This document shows positions 25,768-35,836 of a DNA stretch of 64,000 bases, one piece after another. The DNA lies in NCBI GenBank assembly GCA_042095135.1, contig JBELBV010000002.1:1-64000 (forward strand). The letters are read 5' to 3'. The first letter of the stretch is position 1. Every line of letters begins with the position of its first letter. The position numbers and the translations under genes are program-made. Below the pieces are notes generated by a model. The model was not told the origin of the DNA, ran no database searches, and saw only the letters and a program-made list of their open reading frames with translations. This DNA is from UA16 sp042095135 (GTDB taxonomy: Bacteria; Bacteroidota; Bacteroidia; Flavobacteriales_D; Sanyastnellaceae).

Positions 25768-27309
25768 TTAATCGAACCGCTTGATTTCACCTGACTTGAT
25801 GCGTTTGAAGTAATCCGCAACGTCCTGCTTGACTTCTCCCATCAGGAAGTACAAACCCAAAACATTGGGGAAGCACATCGCAAAAATCATCGCGTCACCA
25901 AAGTCAAATACGCTCTGTGCGGAAATCGCTGAACCGAGAACTACGAAGAGGCAGAACACCGCTTTGTACGACAGGTCCGCCGCCTTGGACTCTCCGAACA
26001 AGAACGTCCAGGACTTCAATCCGTAGTAGCTCCAGCTGATCATAGTCGACAACGCAAAGAGAATCACCGCCACAGACAACACAATAGGGAACCACGACAT
26101 CGTTTGAGCGAACGCACTGCTTGTCAACTCAATCGCCTGCAAGTCTTTGGCTTGCGCCAACCCCAAGGCCGTTTCCTGGCCCATTGATCCATAACCCGAA
26201 ATCACGATGACCAATGCGGTCATGGTGCAAATGACCACTGTATCGATGAACGGTTCCAACAAGGCAACCACGCCTTCACTGACCGGCTCGTTGGTTTTGG
26301 CTGCAGAATGCGCGATGGACGCAGAACCGATACCCGCCTCGTTGGAAAAAGCCGCGCGCTGGAATCCCACGATGAGCACACCAATCAACCCACCGTACGC
26401 TGCATCAGCCGAGAAGGCACTTGAAATGATCAGACTAAAGGCACTTGGAATCTCTGCGATATTGCCACCCAAGACAATCAATGCTCCGAGCACGTATATG
26501 CCCACCATGAAGGGTACGACCTTGTCGGTGACACGGGCGATGCTTTTGATGCCGCCAATGATGATCAATCCAACCAAGACTGCCATCACGGCACCGAACA
26601 TCCAGCTCTGTCCTGCCAGGAACGATTGTTCGCCACCAGTAACCTCGATGAGCTGCTTCGTGGCTTGGTTGATTTGCACCATGTTGCCGCCGCCGAAACT
26701 TCCTCCAATGCAAGCAATGGCGAATAGCACCGCTAAAATTTTACCAAGCTGTGCTTTCCCTTGCTTCGCCAAGCCATCCCGCAGGTAGTACATGGGACCA
26801 CCTGAAACCGATCCATCCTCGTTTTCCTGACGGTACTTCGTCCCGAGCGTGCACTCCACAAACTTCGAACTCATTCCAAGCAGTCCGGCCACAATCATCC
26901 AGAAGGTAGCCCCTGGCCCACCTAAGGAAACGGCAAACGCGACGCCCGCAATGTTGCCCACACCGACGGTACCGCTCAATGCAGCGGTCAATGCCTGGAA
27001 GTGACTGACTTCACCGGCATCGTTGGGGTCGTCATATTTCCCTCGAACCACGTCCAACGCATGCCCAAATCCTCGGATGTTGATGAACTTGAAGTAGAAC
27101 GTAAAAAAGATGGCTCCCGCAAGCAGCCAGATCAAAACGAAGGGCACCGTTACGCCCGCGAACGAGACTTGAAAGAAAATGACTTTCATGATCGCGTTGG
27201 TCAAGGGCTCCATGACCGCATTGATCTTCTCATCAACCGATGACGCATGGGCATAAACAGGCTGAACAAGGGCGCTCACAAGCGCAACAAGAGGGAGGAA
27301 TTTTCGCAT
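25768..27309 (-). CDS. Sodium:alanine/amino acid symporter (AGCS family)
   Basis: An inner-membrane symporter (513 aa) taking up alanine, glycine or related amino acids with Na+. Family signatures are FQALTAALSGTVGVGNIAG, the SGGPMYYL segment and FSNEAGIGSASIAHSAAKT. About ten membrane helices can be counted. The ATG at 27309 gives an N-terminal segment (MRKFLPLVALVSALVQPVYA) that looks like a cleavable signal peptide, a feature seen in other Bacteroidota members. On the minus strand TTG, 19 bases and TACGATTG (one mismatch) lie ahead of the gene. It stands alone, 60 bases from the K+ channel gene. Confidence 0.94.
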   Translation of the reverse strand: MRKFLPLVALVSALVQPVYAHASSVDEKINAVMEPLTNAIMKVIFFQVSFAGVTVPFVLIWLLAGAIFFTFYFKFINIRGFGHALDVVRGKYDDPNDAGEVSHFQALTAALSGTVGVGNIAGVAFAVSLGGPGATFWMIVAGLLGMSSKFVECTLGTKYRQENEDGSVSGGPMYYLRDGLAKQGKAQLGKILAVLFAIACIGGSFGGGNMVQINQATKQLIEVTGGEQSFLAGQSWMFGAVMAVLVGLIIIGGIKSIARVTDKVVPFMVGIYVLGALIVLGGNIAEIPSAFSLIISSAFSADAAYGGLIGVLIVGFQRAAFSNEAGIGSASIAHSAAKTNEPVSEGVVALLEPFIDTVVICTMTALVIVISGYGSMGQETALGLAQAKDLQAIELTSSAFAQTMSWFPIVLSVAVILFALSTMISWSYYGLKSWTFLFGESKAADLSYKAVFCLFVVLGSAISAQSVFDFGDAMIFAMCFPNVLGLYFLMGEVKQDVADYFKRIKSGEIKRFD

Positions 27310-27369
27310 GAATCGAAGGGTTATCAATCGTAAGACTTCGAATATACAAAGCAACTCAAACCCTGAACT

Positions 27370-28389
27370 TCAGAGCGAAGGACTTTGTATTCCGATGAAG
27401 TCGTTTAACCGCCGTATCTGTTCCGCCGTTCCCAAAACGAAAAGTTTCATGGAAGCTTGAAGGGTCGTGTCCAGCGGTGGGTTGATGACCATCTCTCCCG
27501 ACGCCTTTCGCAAGCCGATGACGTTGACGCCGATTCGGTTCCGTGCGTCAATTTCTGCGAGGGTCATGGACTGCAGCCGGTCGGGCAATTGCCGCACCTC
27601 AATCTCTTCCAAGTTGACCGCGTCTGCACCTTGGATGCGAATGTGGTCGAGGAATTCCACTACATCGGGAATGGCCACAAGGGAGGCCATGTGGGCCCCA
27701 CCCACTTGGTCAGGCATGATAACGTTTTGGGCACCGGCCACTTTTAGCTTGCTCACGGCATTGGCATTCGATGCCCGGCTGATGGTCAGCAAGTCAGAAC
27801 GCCGTTCTTTAGCTGCGAGGACCACATAGAGGTTTTGCGCGTCATCCGGCAATGTGGTGATCAAGGCTCGTGCACGGTCGAGTCCAGCGTTCACTAGATT
27901 TTCATCTTCCGTGGCGTCTCCTGCTAGCACGTGAACCCCTGAATCGCGGAGTTTTTTGACGAGTTCTTGATTGGACTCTATAATGACCACCTCGTGTGCG
28001 TGGTCCTGAAGTTCCTGCACCGCCTTCTCTCCCACACGGCCATAACCGCAGACTATAACGTGATTGTTCATCTCATTCATGATGCGTTGAATTCGCTTGG
28101 CACGCAGACGTTCCCGGTAGTCGCCTTCAATGAAAAACTGGGTGACCGCCGTTGCTGCGAAGGTAAATGTGCCAATGGAACTGACAATAAGGATGGCAGT
28201 GAACAGCATGCCCCAATTTGATAGGCTTCGTACTTCACCAAAGCCCACCGTTGATACCGTGATCACGGTCATATAGATGGCCTCTAACAGCGAATAGCCT
28301 TCAATCCACATGTAACCAAAGCTCCCGAGACACACCACACTCCCCAAAAGAAGTGCCGCGATTCTGAGGCGTTTGGCGGATGGATTCAT
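27370..28389 (-). CDS. Potassium channel with RCK (TrkA-N/TrkA-C) domains
   Basis: A two-helix K+ channel subunit (339 aa). TM1 (about 8-28) and TM2 (about 62-88) flank a pore loop with the selectivity filter TVGFGE (47-52), where F replaces the more usual Y. The cytoplasmic part has an RCK N-lobe with the Rossmann motif CGYGRVG (114-120) and an acidic residue ending strand 2 (IIESN), and then a TrkA-C domain. It overlaps pyrF by four bases (ATGA), so it is translated with the nucleotide and release-factor genes ahead of it, which are not functionally related. Confidence 0.92.
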   Translation of the reverse strand: MNPSAKRLRIAALLLGSVVCLGSFGYMWIEGYSLLEAIYMTVITVSTVGFGEVRSLSNWGMLFTAILIVSSIGTFTFAATAVTQFFIEGDYRERLRAKRIQRIMNEMNNHVIVCGYGRVGEKAVQELQDHAHEVVIIESNQELVKKLRDSGVHVLAGDATEDENLVNAGLDRARALITTLPDDAQNLYVVLAAKERRSDLLTISRASNANAVSKLKVAGAQNVIMPDQVGGAHMASLVAIPDVVEFLDHIRIQGADAVNLEEIEVRQLPDRLQSMTLAEIDARNRIGVNVIGLRKASGEMVINPPLDTTLQASMKLFVLGTAEQIRRLNDFIGIQSPSL

Positions 28390-29207
28390 GCGCTTACAGG
28401 TCGATTAAAATAGGGGGCCATCGCTTTTTGAAGCTTCTGCGCTTCGGCCGCCGCAGCACTGGCATAATCGTCACCGGAACTGGCGTACAAAATACTGCGT
28501 GAGGCATTGATCAAGAGACCACAGGCCCCTTCAATCCACCCCGCCTCCATGACGTCTTCGATGCGACCGCCCTGGGCTCCTACTCCAGGAACCAAAAAGA
28601 AATGGTCCGGCGCCAAACGACGAATGGCGCGCAATTGCTCGGGACGCGTAGCACCAACAACAAACATCAACTCATCGGGTGAACCCCACGCTTGGCAACG
28701 CTCAACCACCCGCTCGAACAACGGAGGCGTTCCATGGAATTCAAAGTCATCCGCACCCGCATTGGACGTCAACGCCAAGACGATGGTCCACCGATCAGCA
28801 TAGCCATCCATGAACGGAGCCACGCTGTCCCGCCCCATGTAGGGCGCCACCGTGATGGCGTGGGCACCCAAGCCGTCGAACATCGCTTTGGCGTAGCGCT
28901 TCGCTGTGTTTCCAATGTCACCGCGCTTCGCGTCGGCGATGACCAAAACATCTGCCGGCATGCCCGCGATGATGCGCTCCAGTGCGGCCCACCCGGAGGC
29001 GCCGTACTGCTCAAAGAATGCCAGATTGGGCTTGAAGGCCGCCGCGTATGGATGTGTCGCTTGAACGATGCCGTGGCAAAACGCCTCCATCGCCTCCACA
29101 CCCGTGCCGAGATGTGCGGGAATTCGATCGGGATCTGGGTCCAACCCGACTGACAAGCACGAGGCTTTGTGCTTCATCATCTGGTACAAACTCTGGCGAT
29201 TGGTCAT
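28386..29207 (-). CDS. pyrF: Orotidine 5'-phosphate decarboxylase
   Basis: The last step of de novo UMP synthesis (273 aa). It belongs to the longer type 2 group, with the catalytic motif DAKRGDIGNT (D92, K94, D97). Other landmarks are SVGLDPDPDRIP, FKPNLAFFEQYG and the phosphate-binding VPGVGAQGG. It lies nine bases behind prfA and overlaps the K+ channel gene by four. Confidence 0.96.
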   Translation of the reverse strand: MTNRQSLYQMMKHKASCLSVGLDPDPDRIPAHLGTGVEAMEAFCHGIVQATHPYAAAFKPNLAFFEQYGASGWAALERIIAGMPADVLVIADAKRGDIGNTAKRYAKAMFDGLGAHAITVAPYMGRDSVAPFMDGYADRWTIVLALTSNAGADDFEFHGTPPLFERVVERCQAWGSPDELMFVVGATRPEQLRAIRRLAPDHFFLVPGVGAQGGRIEDVMEAGWIEGACGLLINASRSILYASSGDDYASAAAAEAQKLQKAMAPYFNRPVSA

Positions 29208-29216
29208 GGGTCAAAA

Positions 29217-30299
29217 TTAGGTTTGCGCGGCCAATAATTCAGCCTGCTCCGCAAGCCGTAATGCATTGATGACGGCCTCGAGGTCTCCGCCCATGATGGC
29301 GGTCAAAGCGTGCGATGTGAACTGGATGCGGTGATCCGTCACCCGACCTTGCGGGTAGTTGTACGTGCGAATTTTAGCCGAACGGTCACCGGTCGAGACC
29401 AGCGACTTGCGTTGTTCTGCTTGTTCGGAGATTTGCTTTTCGCGTTCACGCTCAAACAAGCGTGTGCGCAAGACTTCCAAGGCGTGCTCGTAATTCTGAT
29501 GTTGAGATCGACCGTCTTGGCATTCTACGACGATGCCTGTCGGTTCGTGGGTAAGGCGCACGGCAGATTCGGTTTTGTTGACGTGCTGACCGCCCGCACC
29601 ACTTGCTCGGTACGTGTCACGTCGAACGTCTGTCAAATCGAGTTGCACGTCAACATCCTCGGCAACTGGGAGCACTGCAACGGTGGCCGCGCTGGTATGC
29701 ACCCGCCCTTGGGACTCCGTTTCCGGCACCCGTTGAACCCTGTGCACACCGCTTTCGTATTTCAGCCAGCCGTATACGCCCTCTCCCTCAACACGAACTG
29801 TGATTTCCTTGAAGCCGCCCGCGGTTCCTTCATTCGCATTGACCAGCTCCCATCGCCAACCTTTGCCTTCGCAGTGCCGCTGGTACATGCGGTAGAGGTC
29901 GCCGGCAAAAATGGCTGCCTCATCGCCGCCTGTTCCCGCGCGAAATTCCATCATCACAGGGCGGTCGTCCACCTCATCTTTAGGCAACAATAAGATTCGG
30001 GCTTCCTCGAGTCCGGCAGCAAGCTTGGACTTGATGTCAGGCAATTCGATTTCAGCTAATTCTTTAAAATCCGCGTCGTCTCCTGCGGCCCATTCCTCCG
30101 CTTGATCACGATCGGCGCGCCAAGCCGCCAATTGACTGAAGTGTTCGACGATTGGACCCAAGCGCTTGTATTCCCGCATCAAATCTCGGTACCGTCGCTG
30201 GTCCGCGATTACCTCCGGGTCTCCGACTAGTTTTTCGACTTCTTGAAAACGGTCCGAGATGGAGGCCAACTTCTGCATTAAAGAGTCCTCTGCGTTCAT
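29217..30299 (-). CDS. prfA: Peptide chain release factor 1
   Basis: RF1 (360 aa) reads UAA and UAG and releases the finished protein. The codon-recognition tripeptide is PET (192-194, the PxT motif) and the catalytic GGQ is at 236-238 in SGAGGQHVNKTESA. The length is standard and there is no frameshift site of the prfB kind. It is eight bases behind purM. Confidence 0.98.
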   Translation of the reverse strand: MNAEDSLMQKLASISDRFQEVEKLVGDPEVIADQRRYRDLMREYKRLGPIVEHFSQLAAWRADRDQAEEWAAGDDADFKELAEIELPDIKSKLAAGLEEARILLLPKDEVDDRPVMMEFRAGTGGDEAAIFAGDLYRMYQRHCEGKGWRWELVNANEGTAGGFKEITVRVEGEGVYGWLKYESGVHRVQRVPETESQGRVHTSAATVAVLPVAEDVDVQLDLTDVRRDTYRASGAGGQHVNKTESAVRLTHEPTGIVVECQDGRSQHQNYEHALEVLRTRLFEREREKQISEQAEQRKSLVSTGDRSAKIRTYNYPQGRVTDHRIQFTSHALTAIMGGDLEAVINALRLAEQAELLAAQT

Positions 30300-30307
30300 C
30301 TCGCGTG

Positions 30308-31480
30308 CTAATGGTTGTATTCGAATGTACCGTGCTCACCGGCGACAGTGACGCGACGGCCTGTGTGGGGCTCACAATGGCCAATAATTTGGGCGTCCAC
30401 CCCCATCGCTTTGGATTCGGCGATGATGGATTCGGCCGCCTCTTGGTCGGTGTAAATCTCCATACGGTGCCCCATGTTGAAGACCTTATACATCTCCTTC
30501 CAATCCGTACCTGAACTCGATTGAATCATCTTGAACAGAGGCGGCGTCTCGAACAATTGGTCCTTGATCACATGGACATCATCGACGAAATGCAACACCT
30601 TTGTTTGAGCCCCACCGGAGCAATGCACCATGCCGTTGATGCGGTGACGAAGCTCTGGCAAAATCCGGGCGATAAGCGGCGCATACGTTCGGGTCGGTGA
30701 AAGCACCAATTTCCCTGCATCCAACGGCACGCCGGCAACGGTATCCTGCAGCCCATGGGTTCCTGTATACACCCACTGCTGGTCCGTTCCTGGATCAAAA
30801 CTCTCGGGGTACTGAGCCATCAAGGATTTGTTGAACACATCGTGGCGGGCACTGGTGAGCCCATTGGAGCCCATGCCGCCGTTGTATTCACGTTCCCAGT
30901 TGGCTTGACCATGACTGGCCAATCCCACAACGACTTGACCCGGTGCAATTCTGGAGTTGTCGATCACCTCGGAACGCTTCATGCGCGCTACGACCGTTGA
31001 ATCCACAATGACCGTGCGCACCAAATCGCCGACGTCGGCGGTTTCACCACCCGTGCTGCGAATATCTACACCGTGCCCACGTAGTTCTTCAAGCAACTCC
31101 TCAGTTCCTTGGATGATGGCCTTGATGACCTCGCCCGTGATCAAATGCTTGTTGCGGCCAATGGTGCTGGAAAGCAAGATGGAATCGGTCGCCCCGACGC
31201 AGAGCAGGTCATCCAAATTCATGACCAACGCGTCCTGTGCGATGCCCTTCCAAACGGATAAATCACCCGTCTCTTTCCAGTACATGTAGGCCAGAGATGA
31301 CTTGGTCCCTGCCCCATCTGCGTGCATGACGACACAATGTTCGTCGCTGCCGGTCAAGTAGTCCGGAACAATTTTACAAAAAGCCTTCGGGAACAGGCCT
31401 TTATCCACCCCCTCTATCGCAGCATGTACCTCCTCCTTGCCAGCGGAGACACCTCTGCTTGCGTATCTCGATTCCTCCAC
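30308..31480 (-). CDS. purM: Phosphoribosylformylglycinamidine cyclo-ligase (AIR synthetase)
   Basis: The fifth step of purine synthesis, ATP-dependent closure of FGAM to AIR (390 aa). It is the longer Bacteroidota form; most bacterial PurM are near 345 aa. Landmarks are HADGAGTKSSLAYMYWKETG, the DLLCVGA segment, STGGETADVGDLVRTV and GLASHGQANWE. It follows the PorE-like gene by 12 bases and precedes prfA by eight. Confidence 0.95.
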   Translation of the reverse strand: MEESRYASRGVSAGKEEVHAAIEGVDKGLFPKAFCKIVPDYLTGSDEHCVVMHADGAGTKSSLAYMYWKETGDLSVWKGIAQDALVMNLDDLLCVGATDSILLSSTIGRNKHLITGEVIKAIIQGTEELLEELRGHGVDIRSTGGETADVGDLVRTVIVDSTVVARMKRSEVIDNSRIAPGQVVVGLASHGQANWEREYNGGMGSNGLTSARHDVFNKSLMAQYPESFDPGTDQQWVYTGTHGLQDTVAGVPLDAGKLVLSPTRTYAPLIARILPELRHRINGMVHCSGGAQTKVLHFVDDVHVIKDQLFETPPLFKMIQSSSGTDWKEMYKVFNMGHRMEIYTDQEAAESIIAESKAMGVDAQIIGHCEPHTGRRVTVAGEHGTFEYNH

Positions 31481-31492
31481 GAAAAATGGTGC

Positions 31493-33493
31493 TTAGTTGC
31501 CCGGCTCGTAATCAAAACGCAAGATGCGGAACACCGTACGGCGGTTGGCCTGATGCGCGCGTTCCTTTTCATCGTCGGTGCGCATCTTGGCGATGTCCGC
31601 ATCGGAAATGAGCAAACGCTCCTTGCCGTGCCCCACTGCAACCAGGCGATCGCGTGCGACGCCGCGGCTGATTAGGAAGTCCACACAGGTCTGGGCACGC
31701 TTTTGTGAGAGCTCCTTATTGTAGCTAGCGTTGCCTCGGCTGTCTGTATGGGACTCGAGTTGCACTACAAATGTTTCGTTGCGCTCCATGATACTCAGCA
31801 AGTAGTTCAACGAATCGGCGCTGTTGACTTCATCGTTGATGAGCAACTCGGACTCATTGAACGGATACAGCACCAATGGCATGTCATACTCCACGTCCAA
31901 TACCACTTCTTTCATCGGGAACTCCCGTGTCATCGTGGTGCTGTTGCTCAAACCCACCGTAGAAAAACGGTCTCCCGTCACGATGTATCCTTCGTACTTG
32001 ACTTCCACGTCGTAAGTCGTGTTGTTCTTGATTTCCTTGTCGCAAAGGGCAAAGGTCCCGTCGCCATCTGCGGTCACGGTGAAGGAATCACCGTTCGATC
32101 CACTGATGGTCACCGTCGCACCAAGTGGGTTGCCAGTGTATGAATCAAAGACATCCCCTTGGTAGCAGAATTCCATTTCAGGCAAACGGAACGAGTACAG
32201 GTCGTCCTTTCCCTTCCCGCCTGGACGGCTGGAAGTGAAGATACCAGCGTCTTCGTCGTCTTTAAATATCATACTGAAGTCATCCCCTGAACTGTTGATC
32301 GGGTACGGCATCGGTTCAGCTTTTTCGAATTGCATGGTGCCCTCTGCAGGGAGCGCACGAATGATGTCCAAACCGCCCATTTTCCCGAGCGTTGAAGAGG
32401 CGTAATACAATGCACCGTCGAATCGCATCGCAGGGAACATCTCGTCACCGGAAGAATTCACATTGGGGCCCATGTTGACGGGCTCTCCGAAGTTGTCTTC
32501 TTTGTCATCATAGGCCACGTACCAGATGTCCTTGCCTCCGTAACCTCCGTCCATATCCGAAACGAACATCAAAAAGTCGTTGTCCACCGTGAAGCAAGGA
32601 TGACCCACCTGAGAACTATCATCGTCGCCGCGGTTAATCAACTCAATCACCTCCGATGGACCGTACTTGTTGCCCATGGAGCTAGAGCGGTAGATGTCAC
32701 AGGCGTATGAATTGTCGTCATCCGAGATGCACCGTGTGAAGTAGATGGAGCGGTATTTCTTATCGAATGTCACCGTGCCTTCGTTGTACTCCGTGTTGAT
32801 GGTGGAATTGAGAGGCTCTGGGGTGCTCCAATTGTCTTTCTTGTCTTGTTCAGCCGTGAACAAGTCCATGTAGCGCTGACCGGTGATCGGGTCTTCACCT
32901 GAACCGGTAGACGACTCACGAGAAGAAGAGAAGACGATGGCATCCGCCTTCTTTGATGCGAAGCCGGCACCAAAATCGTAGCTGGTTGAATTTAGACGCA
33001 GCAGGTTATCGACAATGTAACGACTCGACGGCTCCATCAACTCGAGGGCATCGTTGTCCGCTTGTTCGATCATCGCATCCGCCACCGATGGGTCACCGCC
33101 GTTCTCTTTGTACGTGATGTACCACTCAATGGCTTCGTCAAATTCTTGCTGCATCGACATCGCTTGTCCGTAGTGCAAGTAGACCTCGGGATTATCCGAT
33201 CCGTAGCGCAGACCGATGGCTTTGTCGTACCACTCCTCGGCGCCAGTAGGCTCCATCAACTTCATGAAGCTCTCCCCTGCCATGTAGGCAATGCGGCCTT
33301 TTTCATCGATGTCCTTGACCTTCGGGTAGGCCTTAATGTACTCTTGCAGGGACGTGCTGTACGCCCCTCGTGCGTATTCTCGGTCGGCCTCCTCAGCCAG
33401 TTCGCTTTGTGCTGATACGTATCCGAAGGTGAAGAATAAGAGCAAACCGATAAGGCCGGTTCTCTTCCAACTTGCTTGCAGGTAGTTGTGCAT
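31493..33493 (-). CDS. PorE-like OmpA family protein (TPR, PD40 propeller, CRD, OmpA-C)
   Basis: An envelope protein of 666 aa whose domain order matches PorE of the type IX secretion system. After a signal peptide (1-29, ending GYVSAQ) come TPR repeats (about 30-150), a PD40/WD40-type beta propeller (about 165-440, with repeats such as IVFSSSRESS and IYFTRC), a carboxypeptidase-regulatory-like domain (about 450-535) and a C-terminal OmpA domain with LESHTDSRGNASYN and ANRRTVFRI that should bind peptidoglycan. It would tether the T9SS rings to the cell wall. Unlike described PorE proteins it shows no lipobox cysteine. The ATG at 33493 gives the signal peptide; the frame runs 26 codons further upstream. 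Confidence 0.85.
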   Translation of the reverse strand: MHNYLQASWKRTGLIGLLLFFTFGYVSAQSELAEEADREYARGAYSTSLQEYIKAYPKVKDIDEKGRIAYMAGESFMKLMEPTGAEEWYDKAIGLRYGSDNPEVYLHYGQAMSMQQEFDEAIEWYITYKENGGDPSVADAMIEQADNDALELMEPSSRYIVDNLLRLNSTSYDFGAGFASKKADAIVFSSSRESSTGSGEDPITGQRYMDLFTAEQDKKDNWSTPEPLNSTINTEYNEGTVTFDKKYRSIYFTRCISDDDNSYACDIYRSSSMGNKYGPSEVIELINRGDDDSSQVGHPCFTVDNDFLMFVSDMDGGYGGKDIWYVAYDDKEDNFGEPVNMGPNVNSSGDEMFPAMRFDGALYYASSTLGKMGGLDIIRALPAEGTMQFEKAEPMPYPINSSGDDFSMIFKDDEDAGIFTSSRPGGKGKDDLYSFRLPEMEFCYQGDVFDSYTGNPLGATVTISGSNGDSFTVTADGDGTFALCDKEIKNNTTYDVEVKYEGYIVTGDRFSTVGLSNSTTMTREFPMKEVVLDVEYDMPLVLYPFNESELLINDEVNSADSLNYLLSIMERNETFVVQLESHTDSRGNASYNKELSQKRAQTCVDFLISRGVARDRLVAVGHGKERLLISDADIAKMRTDDEKERAHQANRRTVFRILRFDYEPGN

Positions 33494-33572
33494 TTCCAAA
33501 CGCTTTAATTCAATTCCCGAATGTAAGGCAAAGTGACCATTCGCGGACTCACATCCCCGAAAAACGTCCAAC

Positions 33573-33606
33573 AGGAAACGGCCGGGATTGCTCCCAGCCG
33601 TTTCCT
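33573..33606 (-). terminator. Hairpin after glutamine synthetase gene
   Basis: AGGAAACGGC and GCCGTTTCCT pair over ten bases around an inner GGG/CCC stem, 22 bases after the glutamine synthetase stop. The T run after it is poor, so strength is uncertain. Confidence 0.55.
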
Positions 33607-33627
33607 ATCGAAAGTGCTTGCCGCGTC

Positions 33628-35814
33628 TTAGCGGGTGAACAACAATTCAGAGAACTTCGGCAATGGCCATTCGGCGTCATCCACCAAGGCCTCGAGCTTC
33701 GCACACATCTCAGCCGCAGCATCCATGCTCGGCACCACCTTTTCAGCAAAGGCTTTGGCACTGGCAAGCGCGTCCTTCGTGGCCTCCGCTTTGTCGTGAA
33801 TGGCCTCCATGTTCGCCGTCGCTGCGTAGAGGTCCTGGATGAGCTGGCCTGCCCCCTTGACCATGTCGATTTGCGCTCCTGAGAACTTCGCCGCCTGCTT
33901 GCCCAAAACCGCGTTCAGCTGCTCCACGTTGGTGAGTAAACCGTTCTGGTAACGAATGGCCGCAGGAAGCACAGAATTCTTGCACATGCCGAGGAGTACT
34001 CGGTATTCGATTTGTCGCTTCATGATGTAATTCTCGAGCTCGACTTCAACCCGCGCTGCAAGTTCCTCTTTGCGCAAAACGCCGAGGTCTTCAAAGAGCG
34101 AAACCACTTCTTTTCGGCTGAATACCGCAAGGGCTTCAGGCGTGGTGCGTAGGTTGGACAATCCGCGCTTCTTCGCTTCCTTCACCCACTCGTCGGAGTA
34201 TCCATTTCCTTCAAAACGGATTGCCTTGCTTTCTGCGATGAGCTTCTGCAATTCCTTCAGAATAGCGTCGTCTTTCTTATCTCCGCCTGCAATTCGGGCG
34301 TCCACTGCGGCCTTGAACTCGTTCAATTGCTCTGCAACAATTGTGTTCAGAACGGTCATCGGAACAGCACAGTTCGCTGTACTGCCCACTGCACGCAATT
34401 CGAATTTGTTACCGGTGAAGGCGAACGGAGAGGTACGGTTGCGGTCGGTGTTGTCGAGCAACACTTCTGGGATGCGACCGATTTCCAGTTTCAAGGCGGT
34501 CTTGTCCTCAGGCGTCAATTTACCGGCCTTGATGCTGGTCTCGAGCTCATCGAGGAGCGACGAAAGCTGTGAACCGATAAAGGCGCTGATGATGGCTGGA
34601 GGCGCTTCGTTGGCACCCAAGCGGTGGTCGTTGCCCACCGATGCGATGGCCGCGCGGACGACATCTGCGCGTTTGTGCAACGCCGCGAGCGTGTTGACGA
34701 AGAACGTCAAGAACCGCAGGTTGGTCTTGGGGTTGTTGCCCGGCTTCAACAAGTTCACGCCGGTGTTCGTGCCGAGGGACCAGTTGTTGTGCTTGCCCGA
34801 ACCGTTGAGTCCTGGGTAGGGCTTCTCGTGCAAGAGCACACGGAAGTTGTGCTTGCGGGCTACCTGCTCCATCACCTCCATGAGCAAGAGGTTGTGATCG
34901 TTGGCGAGGTTGGCTTCCTCAAAGACGGGTGCACACTCAAACTGGTTCGGCGCTACCTCATTGTGACGCGTCGTCACGGGAATACCCAACTTATGGCACT
35001 CCAACTCAAACTCCTTCATGTACGCCGTGGCACGTGCAGGAATACTGCCGAAGTAGTGGTCGTCGAGCTGTTGACCCTTCGCAGGTGCAGCGCCAAACAG
35101 GGCTCGACCAGTCATCTGCAGGTCAGGACGCGCTGCGTGCAACGCCTTATCGACCAAGAAGTATTCCTGCTCCCAGCCCAACGTCGCTACCACCTTGGTG
35201 ATGTTCTTGTCGAAGTACTGGCACACGGAAGTTGCCGCTTCGTCTACCTTGGCCAAGGCCTTTAGAAGCGGGGTTTTATTGTCCAACGCAAAGCCGGTGT
35301 AGCTGATAAAAATGGTGGGGATGCACAAGGTGTCCTCCCAAACAAACGCCGGAGAAGTGGGATCCCACAAAGTGTAACCGCGCGCTTCGAACGTGTTGCG
35401 AATGCCTCCGTTGGGGAACGAGCTGGCATCGGGCTCTTGTTGCACCAACAATGAACCGTCAAACTTCTCAATCACCCGACCATCGGACGTGGGAGAGATA
35501 AAGCTGTCGTGCTTCTCGGCTGTTGCTCCTGTGAGCGGCTGAAACCAGTGCGTGTAGTGTGTCGCCCCCCGAGAAATTGCCCATTCCTTCATGGCCGATG
35601 CCACCTGATCCGCGATGGCGCGGCTGATCGACGTGTGATTTTCCATCGCATCCACGATGCTGTCGCACGCCTCATCAGTGAGGTACTCCCGCATCATGGT
35701 GAGGTTAAAAACGTTCTCTCCGTAGTAATTAGAGATCTTGTTGTCCGGGCGCTCCACCACACGTGGCGTGCGTTCCAGGACGTCTTGAAGTGCTTTTTGG
35801 CGCGAAATGCTCAT
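33628..35814 (-). CDS. glnN: Glutamine synthetase type III
   Basis: A large glutamine synthetase (728 aa) making glutamine from glutamate, ammonia and ATP. The length and the signatures EVAPNQFECAPVFEEAN, GLNGSGKHNNWSLGTNTG and FAFTGNKFELRAVGS place it in the type III (GlnN) group typical of Bacteroidota and cyanobacteria, not in the GSI group. It has its own clear promoter and a hairpin behind it, so it is a single-gene unit. I see no adenylylation site comparable to GSI, as expected for the type. Confidence 0.97.
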   Translation of the reverse strand: MSISRQKALQDVLERTPRVVERPDNKISNYYGENVFNLTMMREYLTDEACDSIVDAMENHTSISRAIADQVASAMKEWAISRGATHYTHWFQPLTGATAEKHDSFISPTSDGRVIEKFDGSLLVQQEPDASSFPNGGIRNTFEARGYTLWDPTSPAFVWEDTLCIPTIFISYTGFALDNKTPLLKALAKVDEAATSVCQYFDKNITKVVATLGWEQEYFLVDKALHAARPDLQMTGRALFGAAPAKGQQLDDHYFGSIPARATAYMKEFELECHKLGIPVTTRHNEVAPNQFECAPVFEEANLANDHNLLLMEVMEQVARKHNFRVLLHEKPYPGLNGSGKHNNWSLGTNTGVNLLKPGNNPKTNLRFLTFFVNTLAALHKRADVVRAAIASVGNDHRLGANEAPPAIISAFIGSQLSSLLDELETSIKAGKLTPEDKTALKLEIGRIPEVLLDNTDRNRTSPFAFTGNKFELRAVGSTANCAVPMTVLNTIVAEQLNEFKAAVDARIAGGDKKDDAILKELQKLIAESKAIRFEGNGYSDEWVKEAKKRGLSNLRTTPEALAVFSRKEVVSLFEDLGVLRKEELAARVEVELENYIMKRQIEYRVLLGMCKNSVLPAAIRYQNGLLTNVEQLNAVLGKQAAKFSGAQIDMVKGAGQLIQDLYAATANMEAIHDKAEATKDALASAKAFAEKVVPSMDAAAEMCAKLEALVDDAEWPLPKFSELLFTR

Positions 35815-35836
35815 TTGGCAGTTTTTGAATGATGCG

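Noticed and set aside
29217..30299. Programmed frameshift in the release factor gene
   Set aside because: This is RF1 with a continuous frame and the PxT tripeptide; the prfB-type shift site does not apply.
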